DNA of 64,000 nucleotides from JAXGXJ01 sp963816155 (GTDB lineage: Bacteria > Actinomycetota > Thermoleophilia > RBG-16-64-13), in contig CAWFJE010000007.1 of NCBI GenBank assembly GCA_963816155.1, positions 124,001 through 188,000 of the forward strand. The letters run 5' to 3'. This document shows positions 9,055-17,407 of the stretch, piece by piece. The notes below the pieces were generated by a model. The model made no database searches and was not told the origin of the DNA. It saw only the letters and a list, made by a program, of their open reading frames with translations. Each line of letters opens with the position of its first letter. The first letter of the stretch is position 1. The translations under genes and the position numbers were made by a program.

Positions 9055-9858
9055 CTACTTGGCGATATAGTGCGCAAGGGCGGCGCCGCCCGCGTCGCGG
9101 AGCCACAGTTGGTGGCCCTCGATGCTGTATGTGGCGGTCAGCGGTAGAGCCGCCAGATACGCGGCTTCCTGCGCCATGAGTTCGTCCGGTCCGGCCATGC
9201 GCGTGGTGATGATCTGGGCGTCGATGGTCATGGTGCCGTCGTCAGCGGCGGTGTAGCCGGTGTTGTACTGGTTGACGCTGGCACTGCCGGACAGGGTGCT
9301 GTCGTCGGCGAAGACGGCGGTGATGGTGCTGTCAAGAGCCGCCGATTGCAGGGCGCCTTTGCCGTTGTTATAGGCGGTGGCCCGCCATTCGGTACCGGTG
9401 AGTGGAGTAGGCTCCACGGCATCGTACTTGACGAGCGTCTGTCCCTGTTCGTCGAGGAACTCCAACGACTCCGCCGTGACCGAATAGGTGGCGACCTTCT
9501 GCAGGGCGGCGAAGTAGGCATCTTCCTGGGCCATGGCCTCCGGAGGACCGGCCATCTGGGTGGAGACGGCTGCGGAGATCTGGATGGTGTTTCCGGCACC
9601 GGTCTCATACGAGGCGCTGTAGCGGTTGACGGTGCCTGAACCGGCCATGGCGCCGTCCTTGAACATAGCGGTGGCCAAGCCCTGCTCCGCGGGGAGCACG
9701 GAGTCGACCCCGGCGATCTCGACGGCCACCCAGCTCTTACCCAGCAGGGCGGCGGAATCGTCGGCGTCGCTGCCGCCTCCACAGCCGGCGGCGGTCAGTA
9801 CCCCCAGCAGGAGGATCGCGGCTCCCAGCAGCGGGACCACAGAGTACGTACGTTTCAT
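9055..9858 (-). CDS. Lipoprotein with two META domains
   Basis: 267-residue lipoprotein with a signal peptide ending in lipobox AAGC (Cys at about 26). Two tandem META-type repeats follow (about 37-140 and 150-262). Each has the pattern W-x-A/V ... AMF/AVFxD ... GSGxVNxYxxxY ... MAGPxExMAQExAYxAAL ... LxL/F. META domains occur in HslJ-like outer or secreted proteins and in protease-inhibitor-like proteins; no enzymatic role is known. GGGAG precedes the ATG. A second copy of the gene, broken by a frameshift, lies at 13754-14561, so the family has duplicated locally. Confidence 0.8.
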   Translation of the reverse strand: MKRTYSVVPLLGAAILLLGVLTAAGCGGGSDADDSAALLGKSWVAVEIAGVDSVLPAEQGLATAMFKDGAMAGSGTVNRYSASYETGAGNTIQISAAVSTQMAGPPEAMAQEDAYFAALQKVATYSVTAESLEFLDEQGQTLVKYDAVEPTPLTGTEWRATAYNNGKGALQSAALDSTITAVFADDSTLSGSASVNQYNTGYTAADDGTMTIDAQIITTRMAGPDELMAQEAAYLAALPLTATYSIEGHQLWLRDAGGAALAHYIAK

Positions 9859-9956
9859 TGCTCAGACTCCCGGATCGCGATGGATACCCGGACCAGATAC
9901 TACCGGCTGCGGCGACGCGATAAACATGCCGCGACTGGGTGGTCGGCGGATCCAGG

Positions 9957-10437
9957 TCACATGAGTGAGAACACGGGCTCGGCCTCGTCTTTGTGGAAGC
10001 AGACGATGGAGCCGTCCTGAGACACCTTGATGCCCAGGCCGAGCGCGGCGAGGACCCGCGCGGCAGCGAGTCGTCCGCCACCGGTGCCGGTCGATGGCGG
10101 AGAGTATCGAGTCATGCATATCGCCGCCGCTGATGGCGCGGGCCAGCACCTTCCTCTGCAACGTCCGCAGCACGTCCGGCTCGTAGGCCGTGGAGAGGGC
10201 GGGCTCGATCTCACGCAATACGTCGACGAAAGACTTGACGATCTGCTGCGCGGGTAGGCCGAAGGTCTCACCGCGGCGGAGGATCAACCGGTAGGTGTCG
10301 GCGCTGTCGACCTTGAAGGTCAGCGAGCGAGGGTCGCGCCGGGCCACGCGTTGTTCCTGGGAAGTGGAGGGGACGGAGCCGGCGAGCCAGGCACCAGAAA
10401 AGAGGGGACACAGATACTCCTCAGCGATGCGCCGCAA
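9957..10437 (-). pseudogene. Frameshifted hypothetical gene
   Basis: Two overlapping minus-strand frames give one plausible protein only if joined. The first begins at a TTG (10437) and reads through DSADTYRLILRRGETFG and ISGGDMHDSILSAIDRHRW. The second continues from about 10085 as GGGRLAAARVLAALGLGIKV and ends IVCFHKDEAEPVFSLM at 9957. The break lies in a GC-rich ACCGGTGCCGG stretch near 10070-10085 and needs a one-base change. I do not recognise the family. The start is weak, with no convincing ribosome site, so the 5' end may also be wrong. It lies between a META lipoprotein and the UPF0178 gene. Confidence 0.45.
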
Positions 10438-10475
10438 CCGGTCTTGTTCTACCGCCTATTCTCCGTTTCCTCGGG

Positions 10476-10952
10476 TCATCCTCGTTCACCATCAACGGGG
10501 TCGCCACTCTCCGCCAGCAGGAGTGTCAGTGCTTCTCGGAAGCGCTCGCGATCTTCGTCCAGGAAGGGGGTGGGGCCTGTTGTGCGCCCTCCTGCGCGGC
10601 GATGGCGCTGCTCCGCATGACGTATGGCCAGTTCGGCGTCGATGGTGGCAGGCAGATAGCGGCGGCCACGCGGACTCAATGCGCGCGAGCCTCGACCCAA
10701 GGCCATGGCCGCCAGCCCGGTGTCCGCCGTCACCACGATGTCTCCCGGGTTCAGCCGGGGCACCATGGCGAAGTCGGCGGAGTCTGGCCCCGATGCCACC
10801 TGCAGGATGTCCACCCCCGCCCGCCCCGCGTAGCGGGCAAGGTTCTGCGAGTGGTTGGCGACTAAGACGACGGGCAAGGAGCGTGACCGCGCCAACGATA
10901 TGGCGTCCCGGGTGACAGGGCAGGCATCCGCGTCGATGAAGACCGTGATCAT
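10476..10952 (-). CDS. UPF0178 (YaiI/YqxD, DUF188) family protein
   Basis: 158-residue protein with the family hallmarks in order: FIDADACPVT at the N-terminus, VVLVANHSQ, the VASGPDSADFAMV segment, DIVVTADTGLAA and LSPRGRRYLPATI. The fold is PIN/NYN-like with conserved acidic residues, and a nuclease role has been suggested for the family but not settled. No Shine-Dalgarno sequence precedes the ATG. Instead a TATAGT box lies 6 nt before it, so the transcript may be leaderless. It stands alone on the minus strand, downstream of the radical SAM gene. Confidence 0.88.
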   Translation of the reverse strand: MITVFIDADACPVTRDAISLARSRSLPVVLVANHSQNLARYAGRAGVDILQVASGPDSADFAMVPRLNPGDIVVTADTGLAAMALGRGSRALSPRGRRYLPATIDAELAIRHAEQRHRRAGGRTTGPTPFLDEDRERFREALTLLLAESGDPVDGERG

Positions 10953-10958
10953 ACGGAG

Positions 10959-10964
10959 ACTATA
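10959..10964 (-). promoter_or_regulatory. Candidate -10 box for a leaderless UPF0178 transcript
   Basis: On the minus strand TATAGT is followed by CTCCGT and then the ATG at 10952. That spacing would put transcription start at or next to the start codon. The -35 region is weak. This is inference from spacing alone. Confidence 0.4.
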
Positions 10965-10994
10965 CCGAGCCGCACCGGCATGGACGAGGGCCGA

Positions 10995-12614
10995 CTACCC
11001 GGTGCGAAGCGACACAGCGTCGTCCTCCTGGAACACCGTGTCTGCGTCATCCCTCCCGAACGCCGCGTCCTTCGCATCCAGCGCATCAGGCACGTCTGTC
11101 GATCCGCGGACGTCCGGCACGTCCGGCAACGGAGCGAACAGTTCGTCCTTGGCGACCTTGCGGTGCAGGTAATGCTTGTCCCATATCTCAGCGGTGATGG
11201 CTTCGAATCTCCGGTTGTAGGCCACCAACCCGGCCGTGTACTCGGGGTCTACGAGCGTCTCGGCGGCGTTGGAGTCGGTCGGGAGCGGCTCGTACTGCAG
11301 CAGTAGTCGCTCCAGTTCGTCGTGGTGGTCGCGGTTGGGGCACGGCGTGATCATGTTCCGGTCGTCGTCGACGTAGTCGTATTGCCATTGGCGGACGGCC
11401 TGGAAGAAGGGATCTTGCCACACGTCGTTCAGAGTCTTGCCCTGCGCGTAGACATCGCGGATGTTGAGTGGGGAATAAGGCATGAACACGCAGGGCGTCA
11501 CGGCGCCGTTCCAGTCTATGTAGAAGTAGCCGCCCTGCCCGTGTCCGCCCGCCGCTATGCAGCCATCCACACACGTACCGTGGTTCCAGAAATCGGCCAG
11601 GAACAGCTTCTTCTCCCGCACGATCTCCCATGATCGCTTCCACATCCACGCCCGTTGCTCGGGAGTGGGCATCAGATCGAGGGTGTATGAGCGCCCGATG
11701 GGCATGTAGTGGAACATGAAGGCGAGCATGGCGCCTCTGTCCATCATGAAGTCGATATATTCATCGGACAGGATCTCTTCCACGTTATGGCATGTGGCCG
11801 TGAGTGAGATGCCGAAGGGAACCTCGTCCCGGTTCAGTCGCTCCATCACCCCCATGACCCTGTCGAATATACCGTCACCGCGTCGCGCATCGGTGAGCTC
11901 CTTGAATCCCTCCACGGACAGGAACAGCAGCGCGTTGCCGGACTGGGAAAGGCGCCTGCTGGTTTCGTCGTCGATGAGGGTGCCGTTGGTAAAGACCATG
12001 AAGAAGCAATCTTGATGCTTCTCGAACAGGTCCATGATGTCCTTGCCTTCGGACCGGTAGGCGAAAGGCTCGCCGCCGCTGATGACGAAGAAGCGCTCTC
12101 CCCACAGGGCCTTGGCCTCGTTCAAGATGCGGTCGACGAGGCTCCATTCGAGGGCGTTCCTGCGGTCGTCCGAGTCGGAATAGCAGCCCGGGCAGCGAAG
12201 GTTGCAGGCCTTGCCGGGAGCCATGAGTAGGAAGCTTGGAGCCCGCTTGCCAAACGCTTCCTGGAACTGTTCCCGCTGCTCCGGGTTCCCTCGATCGATG
12301 AAGAGGGTCTTGACCAGGACCTGGAGCATCCCTCGCAGGTAGGCGTCGGAGAGGTGGTTGCCTTGCAGAGCACGACGAAGGGATTCCATGATGGCCATTC
12401 CCATGGCGATGCGATCATCCTGAACGCTGGGCAGATAGGTGGAGTCCGAGCGAGAAGCCTTGAGCGTCCTCAGCAGATACTTTTGGACTTCTCTGGCGAC
12501 CACCCGCTGAGCCAGAGGGTTCTTCGCGATCCGTACCAGCTGGGGCGTGGACGCCGTTGAGAGTCTCTCTACCATGAGGTGCAGCGTTTTGGATGTCGAC
12601 GCGTTGTATGCCAT
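10995..12614 (-). CDS. Radical SAM protein with SPASM-like C-terminus
   Basis: 539-residue iron-sulfur enzyme. The radical SAM motif CNLRCPGC sits at residues 137-144 (Cys137, Cys141, Cys144), followed by the FVISGGEPF strand typical of SAM binding. An N-terminal helical extension of about 130 residues precedes it. The C-terminal part carries further cysteines (CVDGCIAAGG, GAVTPCVFM, ITPCPN) that could hold auxiliary Fe-S clusters, as in SPASM-type peptide or protein modifiers. The ATG follows GAGGAGGG. No precursor peptide or partner enzyme is visible beside it, so the substrate is unknown. Similar stand-alone proteins are usually annotated only as radical SAM. Confidence 0.85.
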   Translation of the reverse strand: MAYNASTSKTLHLMVERLSTASTPQLVRIAKNPLAQRVVAREVQKYLLRTLKASRSDSTYLPSVQDDRIAMGMAIMESLRRALQGNHLSDAYLRGMLQVLVKTLFIDRGNPEQREQFQEAFGKRAPSFLLMAPGKACNLRCPGCYSDSDDRRNALEWSLVDRILNEAKALWGERFFVISGGEPFAYRSEGKDIMDLFEKHQDCFFMVFTNGTLIDDETSRRLSQSGNALLFLSVEGFKELTDARRGDGIFDRVMGVMERLNRDEVPFGISLTATCHNVEEILSDEYIDFMMDRGAMLAFMFHYMPIGRSYTLDLMPTPEQRAWMWKRSWEIVREKKLFLADFWNHGTCVDGCIAAGGHGQGGYFYIDWNGAVTPCVFMPYSPLNIRDVYAQGKTLNDVWQDPFFQAVRQWQYDYVDDDRNMITPCPNRDHHDELERLLLQYEPLPTDSNAAETLVDPEYTAGLVAYNRRFEAITAEIWDKHYLHRKVAKDELFAPLPDVPDVRGSTDVPDALDAKDAAFGRDDADTVFQEDDAVSLRTG

Positions 12615-12887
12615 GGGTCTTCCCTCCTCAGCGATGGGTGCGAAGTGAGAAAGGTCGGAAGATGCGCCTGTGTTGTACCATCATCGCCGCCCTTCAGCGC
12701 ACGTGACCATGGGTACCAGACGATCCCAGTCTAACACGAGGTTTTTTGGGCCGGCGGCCGCCTGCATGGTGGCCCACGCGCCCTGCGCGCCTCGGATGAC
12801 CTCGTCTTCCTCTAAACTGGGGAGAAAGGATAGAGTCGGCGTCGTTCGCGGCGCCGTGCGTGGAAACATCGAAGGATGGGGGTCGAG

Positions 12888-13697
12888 ATGGGTGGTGTGA
12901 AAGAGCCGGTGCTGATCGGTGGTTACCGGTTGGGACGGCGGCTGGACGCAGGCGGGTCGGCGGAGACATACGAGGCCACAGGGCCGGGCGGGGAGATCGT
13001 GGCGCTGAAGGTGCTGCGTGACATCTCGCCGGAACTCGCTGGGGATATGTCCGCGCGTCTGGAAGCCGCCGCCGCGCAGTCCGGGGGGCGCCTCGGCCTG
13101 ATCATCCCGACCGCGTGGGGCCGCGATGGGGATGACTTTTACGCGGTGCGCGACTACGTCCCGGGCATCGATCTCGGGAGCATGATCGAGGTGAGAGGAC
13201 CGCTGGAGCCGGATCTCGCGGTGCGCTATGTCGCACAGGCCGCTGCGGCGGTGGCCGCCATCGCGTCCCAGGGCGTGTCCCACGGCAACCTCAAGACCTC
13301 CAATCTGTTGCTTTCGGCCGAGTCCGACGAGGTGAAGGTGCTGGGGTGGGGGATGGCCGTCGCGAATATCATTCCCGAGGGAGATAGCCGGGCGGCGGTG
13401 ACGGCCCACTACCTCAGTCCGGAGCAGATCCAGAGCGGCCTGGTGATCCCGCAGTCCGACGTCTACGCGCTTGGGGTAATCCTGTATGAGTTGGTGACCG
13501 GGGTGGTGCCGTTCGAAGGTTCTTCGGCCGCGGAGGTGGCCCAGAAGCACCTGACCGTGTCGCCCACCCCCCCGAGTCAGCGCCGGGCTGACGTGCCGGG
13601 TCTGATCGACAAGGTCGTCGCTCGCGCACTCCAGAAGGACCCATCCGCCCGCTACGGGTCGGCGGAGGAGATGCGGAAGGCGCTGGTGGGCCTGTAG
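12888..13697 (+). CDS. Serine/threonine kinase-like protein, predicted pseudokinase
   Basis: Protein-kinase fold of about 269 residues with no transmembrane or PASTA part. Counting from an upstream in-frame ATG at 12876, visible landmarks are a glycine loop (LDAGGSAETYEA), the VAIK-type lysine (VALKVL, Lys45), SPEQ (181-184) and DVYALGVILYELVTG. The catalytic loop reads HGNLKTSN instead of HRDLKxxN and the DFG motif reads GWG, so the catalytic Asp and the Mg-binding Asp are both absent. It probably cannot phosphorylate and may act as a binding scaffold. The ATG at 12888 is chosen because GGGGG precedes it. The gene faces away from the radical SAM gene and converges on the META paralogue. Confidence 0.8.
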   Translation: MGGVKEPVLIGGYRLGRRLDAGGSAETYEATGPGGEIVALKVLRDISPELAGDMSARLEAAAAQSGGRLGLIIPTAWGRDGDDFYAVRDYVPGIDLGSMIEVRGPLEPDLAVRYVAQAAAAVAAIASQGVSHGNLKTSNLLLSAESDEVKVLGWGMAVANIIPEGDSRAAVTAHYLSPEQIQSGLVIPQSDVYALGVILYELVTGVVPFEGSSAAEVAQKHLTVSPTPPSQRRADVPGLIDKVVARALQKDPSARYGSAEEMRKALVGL

Positions 13698-13753
13698 CGA
13701 GACCTCGTCCTGAGCGGGCGCGGGTCTCTGCTCCGCGGCGGTGGGTACCCGCC

Positions 13754-14561
13754 CTACTTGGCGACGTACTGCGCCAGGGTGGCGCCGCCTTCGTCGCGCA
13801 GCCATAGTTCGTTGCCTTCGATACTGTATGTGGCAGTCAGGGGAAGGGCAGCGAGATACGCGGCTTCTTGGGTCATGAGTTCGTCCGGTCCGGCCATGAA
13901 GGTAGTGACGATCTGCGCGTCGACGGTCATGGTGCCATCGTCAGAGGCGGTGTAGCCGGTGTTGTACTGGTTGACTCCGGCGTTACCGGACAGAGTGTCG
14001 TCGTCGGCGAAGACTGCCGTGATCGCGCTGTCGGTGGCCAACGACTGTAGTCCTCCCCTGCCGTTGTTGTAGGCGGTGGCCTGCCATTGGGTGCCGACCA
14101 GCGGAGTGGGCTCCGAGGCCTCGTACTTGACGAGGGTGGCTCCCTGGCCGTCCAAGAATTCCAGGGACTCAGCCGTGACCACATATCCGGCGACCTTCTG
14201 CAAAGCTGCGAAGTACGCGCCTTCTTGGGCCATGGCTTCCGGCGGTCCGGCCATCTCGGTGGAGGCTATTGCGGCGATCTGAATGGTGTTTCCGGCACCG
14301 GTCTCATACGAGGCGTTGTAGCGGTTGACGGTGCCGGAACCGGAAATGGCGGCGCCGTCGAGCATGGCGGTGGCCAAGCCCTTCTCGGCGGGAAGAACGG
14401 TGTCGACCCCGGATAATCTCGACGGCAACCCAACTCTGTCCCTGGAGGGCGGCGGAATCGTCGGCCTCGTCTCCGCCGCCGCACCCGGCAGCGACGCCCA
14501 AGACACTCAGCAACACGGTCGCAACTCCCAGAAGTACTACTACAGAGCGAAGACGTGTCAT
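13754..14561 (-). pseudogene. Second two-META-domain lipoprotein gene, broken by a one-base frameshift
   Basis: Paralogue of the gene at 9055-9858. The signal peptide and lipobox (GVAAGCGGG) read in one frame from the ATG at 14561 to SWVAVEI. The remainder, SGVDTVLPAEKG through the final LAQYVAK, reads in another frame down to 13754. Aligning the two paralogues shows one extra base in the second at about 14410-14420 (GAGATTATCCGGGG against GAGATCGCCGGGG). Apart from this the copies match nearly residue for residue. It may be a sequencing error or a recent inactivating mutation; intact residues on both sides argue that the break is recent. Confidence 0.75.
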
Positions 14562-14769
14562 GGCTCATACTCCCGAATCGAGGTGGCTGTTCGCAGTGGT
14601 ACTATCGACGACTGTCGCGCGGCAGACGTTCCGCACCGAAGACTGGACCTCGCAGCACGCGCGGATCCGGCTCGTGAACGAGACCTCCTGGGTGCCTGAG
14701 AAGTGCACAGCATCTCCGGCGAACCGGGGGCGGAGCAAAGCGCCTACAGGTCCCGCTGAAGGCCGCTCC

Positions 14770-15189
14770 TTACAGGGCCCGCATGCGGTTGCCCCTGGGT
14801 TTGTGTTCCACTTCAGCCAGCCCTAGAACCTCGAGCACCGGCGGGACGTAGTTGGCGAAACGTCCGCGCAGACCCTTCTTAAGTCCGAACCAGCCGCCTA
14901 CCGGATTCCCCGCAGAGCGGGCCCACTCCTCAACGGTGCCTTCTGCCGGTGTCTTCTGTTCGTCGGCGCTCCCAAGCGGCACCCAGTCGCCACGCTCCTT
15001 GAGCATGGCGTGCAGATCGTCGATCGCTGGCAGCAGGTAGCGAACTTCGGTCTTCGCGGCCATCACCACCAATGCCGGCGGGGTGGCATGTTCGTCGCGA
15101 TAGGCTTCGAGTTCGGACTGCCCGCTGGGAGTCTTGAGCTGCCAAGGGTCATCTCTCGTGCCGCTTCCTTGAACTCCCTTCATTGCCAT
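14770..15189 (-). CDS. Conserved protein of about 139 residues, DUF6855-like
   Basis: Small soluble protein beginning MAMKGVQGSGTRDDPW and containing GTVEEWARSAGNPVGGWFG and GLRGRFANYVPPVLE. I recall this pattern from short conserved bacterial proteins (possibly DUF6855), always with the KLKTPSG/LHAML/GDWVPLGSADEQK blocks, but with no known function. The ATG at 15189 has GGAGGAGG upstream; an in-frame extension to 15330 is judged spurious. It stands alone between the META pseudogene and a divergent cupin-like gene. Confidence 0.65.
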   Translation of the reverse strand: MAMKGVQGSGTRDDPWQLKTPSGQSELEAYRDEHATPPALVVMAAKTEVRYLLPAIDDLHAMLKERGDWVPLGSADEQKTPAEGTVEEWARSAGNPVGGWFGLKKGLRGRFANYVPPVLEVLGLAEVEHKPRGNRMRAL

Positions 15190-15361
15190 GCGCCGCCTCC
15201 TCCTCGTTGCATCATCTGTCTGGACGACCATTCCCGGAAAGGGGATGAGGCTATTCTCCAGTGCCCGCGGGCAGATGGGCCTGCCGGTAGAAGCCGGACT
15301 CTTGACAACCGGACAGCATCTATCTATCAATGGGTGGAGTCCCTAACTGATGGAGGCGACG

Positions 15362-15820
15362 GTGGCTGAGAGAAAGTACGACAAGTACTTCCAGAGAGAA
15401 CCCTGGGGAATCCCAAATAAGGCGAACACGGACCCTGACCAGCCGCTCTACATCGGCATCAATCAGGAAGGCCCCGCTGAGGGCTGGGACGAACCTTTTA
15501 CACAGGTGTTGCGCCCCATCTACAAGCCCTACCTCATGATCCCCAAACCGCACAGCCACAACTGTGCCGAGTTCCTCTACTTCATTGGGGGGAACCCTAT
15601 GGATTTCGCAGATTTTGGCGCGGAGATCGAGTTCGTCATGGGTGAGGGCGATGACGCTGAGACCTACAACATCACCAGTACTACCTGGATATACATCCCC
15701 AAAGACCTGCCGCACGCCCCGCTCGACTTCAAACGGGTGGACCGGCCGATCATGTTCGGGCACATCATGTTCGCGCCCGGTTTCGCGTCGACCACCAACT
15801 TCAACCCGGACAAGAGCTAG
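15362..15820 (+). CDS. Cupin-like protein
   Basis: 152-residue protein. A central PHSHNCAEFLYFIGG block supplies two histidines and a glutamate spaced like a cupin metal site. Later IYIPKDLPHAPLDF gives the second-motif histidine. This suggests a beta-barrel metal-binding protein, but the reaction is unknown. Two starts are possible: ATG at 15350, or GTG at 15362 with GGAGG 5 nt upstream; the GTG is preferred. It is divergent from the DUF6855-like gene and is followed by a strong hairpin terminator. Confidence 0.65.
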   Translation: MAERKYDKYFQREPWGIPNKANTDPDQPLYIGINQEGPAEGWDEPFTQVLRPIYKPYLMIPKPHSHNCAEFLYFIGGNPMDFADFGAEIEFVMGEGDDAETYNITSTTWIYIPKDLPHAPLDFKRVDRPIMFGHIMFAPGFASTTNFNPDKS

Positions 15821-15886
15821 CAGGAGCCGACCTTATCGGCGCGCCCGACACCGGGGCGCTGCCGGAGGGCTACCCAGGCGAGAGAC

Positions 15887-15930
15887 CGACGAGCGCGAGG
15901 CGGCCGACTTGGGCCGCCTCGCGCTCGTCG
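15887..15930. terminator. Bidirectional hairpin terminator
   Basis: Perfect 19-bp inverted repeat (CGACGAGCGCGAGGCGGCC and its complement) with a 6-nt loop, between the convergent cupin and lipoprotein genes. No long T run follows, so efficiency is uncertain. Confidence 0.7.
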
Positions 15931-15974
15931 TTGAGGCATGGTGCTGGTGTGGTCGGCCCTAGCGCGGAGATCCG

Positions 15975-16535
15975 CTAGGGCTGGGTCTGTAGCTCCAGGG
16001 ACCACGGCGAAGACGTGGGCACCGAATTGATCATCACGTACGTACCATCCAGGTCTGAGACCGTCTCGATGGGCGCGGACGGCAGCAGGGTGAGCACGGT
16101 CGCTCCCCGGACTGCGTCTAGGAGCGAGGAGGGATCGGTGACCATGTCGGCGGGCACCACGGCCAGTATGACTCCGTCCGGTACGCCCGTATCCACCATG
16201 TCAAGGACGACCCGAGCCTCCCCGCTGACAGTGAAGGGCTCGCTTACCAAGATGCCGGCCAGGTCTTGCCAGGGTGCGTCGCTCGAACTGAGTGTCGCTA
16301 TGGTCGACCAGCCTTCGTTCGTTGCGGCCTGAGTAGTCGCTGTGTCGTTCGCTGGAGCCTGAGTAGTCACTGTTGGAGCCTGAGTGGTAGAGGTATCGGC
16401 TGCCGGAGCCTGCGTGGTGGCTGTCTCCGGGGCCTGTGTCTCATCCGTGGTCCCGCTATCAGAACTCCCGCAGCCTACCACGGTGAGGGCGACGATCAGC
16501 ATGGCGGCCAAAAAGAGACAGGTCCTTCGCAGCAT
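15975..16535 (-). CDS. Lipoprotein with repeated TTQAP linker
   Basis: 186-residue secreted lipoprotein. The signal peptide ends with VVGCGSS (Cys at 22). A low-complexity stretch (about 30-72) then repeats ATTQAP/STTQAP/VTTQAP units, followed by a C-terminal domain of about 110 residues with beta-rich segments (FTVSGEARVVLDMVDTG, DGVILAVVPADMV) that I do not recognise. AAGGAG precedes the ATG and a TATAAT box lies upstream. Function unknown; a ligand-binding or structural surface role is only a guess. The Thr-rich spacer resembles those of other lipoproteins in this window. Confidence 0.7.
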   Translation of the reverse strand: MLRRTCLFLAAMLIVALTVVGCGSSDSGTTDETQAPETATTQAPAADTSTTQAPTVTTQAPANDTATTQAATNEGWSTIATLSSSDAPWQDLAGILVSEPFTVSGEARVVLDMVDTGVPDGVILAVVPADMVTDPSSLLDAVRGATVLTLLPSAPIETVSDLDGTYVMINSVPTSSPWSLELQTQP

Positions 16536-16567
16536 GGTGTTCTCCTTGTCGTGGGCGGGGCCGGCCC

Positions 16568-16573
16568 ATTATA
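16568..16573 (-). promoter_or_regulatory. Candidate -10 box TATAAT for the TTQAP lipoprotein
   Basis: A perfect TATAAT on the minus strand lies 32 nt upstream of the ATG at 16535, with AAGGAG between. No clear -35 hexamer is seen. Confidence 0.45.
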
Positions 16574-16659
16574 TAGATTCACCTACAGGCCTGGTGTCGC
16601 CGCTCGCGGGCAGGGCGGAAATGAGCCCCGTGATCGCTCTTGTCGTGTAACCTTGCGGG

Positions 16660-17373
16660 GTGCGTCTGCTCAAGATAATCGCAGTGATCTTTGGCATCTT
16701 GTTCGTCCTCGCGGGGGCCGCCGCCGTGACGTCGGGCGGCTTCGTCCTTGGCCTCAGCCGCTCCCTCGGTTCCCCCTCTGGTTTCTTCATGACCCCCAGC
16801 CAGACGGTCGGCAGCAACGGGTTTGCGCTGACAGTGCCCGCCATCAACGGGCAACTCTCGGGTCCCTGGGAGAGGTGGGCACTGTCTCGCGCGGAGGCCG
16901 TCGTGCGCCTGAGCGCCTCCTCCAAGTTGCCCGCTCCGGTCTTCATCGGCGTCGGCCCGACCGCACGTGTTTCGGAGTATCTATTGGGTGTTCCCCGCGA
17001 CCGGGTCACCGGTATCGACCTGAGAGCAGGGTCGGTCGACTACGATCACGTGAACGGGCGGACACAGCCTGCCCCTCCAGGAGAACAGAGCTTCTGGGCG
17101 GCCGAGATCGCCGGGACCGGCACCCAGACTTTGGAATGGACACTACGAGAGGGCGACTGGGCGGTGGTCATCATGAACGCCGACGCGAGCGCGCCGGTCG
17201 CTGCCGACGTGAGGCTCGGCGCGCGCTTCGGGGTGATCTACCCCCTGATCGCCGGCCTGACGGCGATCGGCGTCGTGCTGCTGGCCATAGGTGCCGCTCT
17301 GATCGTTTCTGGATCGCGATCCCGACCGACAGACGTCGAGACCCCGCCGCAGATGGTCAGATACGGACCCTGA
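16660..17373 (+). CDS. Two-helix membrane protein of unknown function
   Basis: 237-residue protein with a transmembrane helix at each end (about 5-27 and 193-215) and a roughly 160-residue extracytoplasmic domain between. That domain contains GPWERWALSRAEAVVRLSAS, VFIGVGPTARVSEYL and a QSFWAAEIAGTGTQTLEW segment, typical of a conserved but uncharacterised actinobacterial membrane family. The start is a GTG after a G-rich stretch. It precedes the MFS gene by about 35 nt and could be co-transcribed with it. Confidence 0.65.
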   Translation: MRLLKIIAVIFGILFVLAGAAAVTSGGFVLGLSRSLGSPSGFFMTPSQTVGSNGFALTVPAINGQLSGPWERWALSRAEAVVRLSASSKLPAPVFIGVGPTARVSEYLLGVPRDRVTGIDLRAGSVDYDHVNGRTQPAPPGEQSFWAAEIAGTGTQTLEWTLREGDWAVVIMNADASAPVAADVRLGARFGVIYPLIAGLTAIGVVLLAIGAALIVSGSRSRPTDVETPPQMVRYGP

Positions 17374-17394
17374 CCTTCGTAGTCGTGCCCCTGC

Positions 17395-17400
17395 TATATT
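17395..17400 (+). promoter_or_regulatory. Candidate -10 box for a leaderless MFS transcript
   Basis: TATATT ends 7 nt before the ATG at 17408, and a weak -35-like CTGACC lies about 19 nt upstream. There is no Shine-Dalgarno sequence in the gap, which fits leaderless translation. Confidence 0.35.
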
Positions 17401-17407
17401 GACCCCC

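Noticed and set aside
12681..13805. 374-residue minus-strand reading frame
   Set aside because: Antisense shadow of the kinase-like gene; high-GC DNA commonly gives such open frames.
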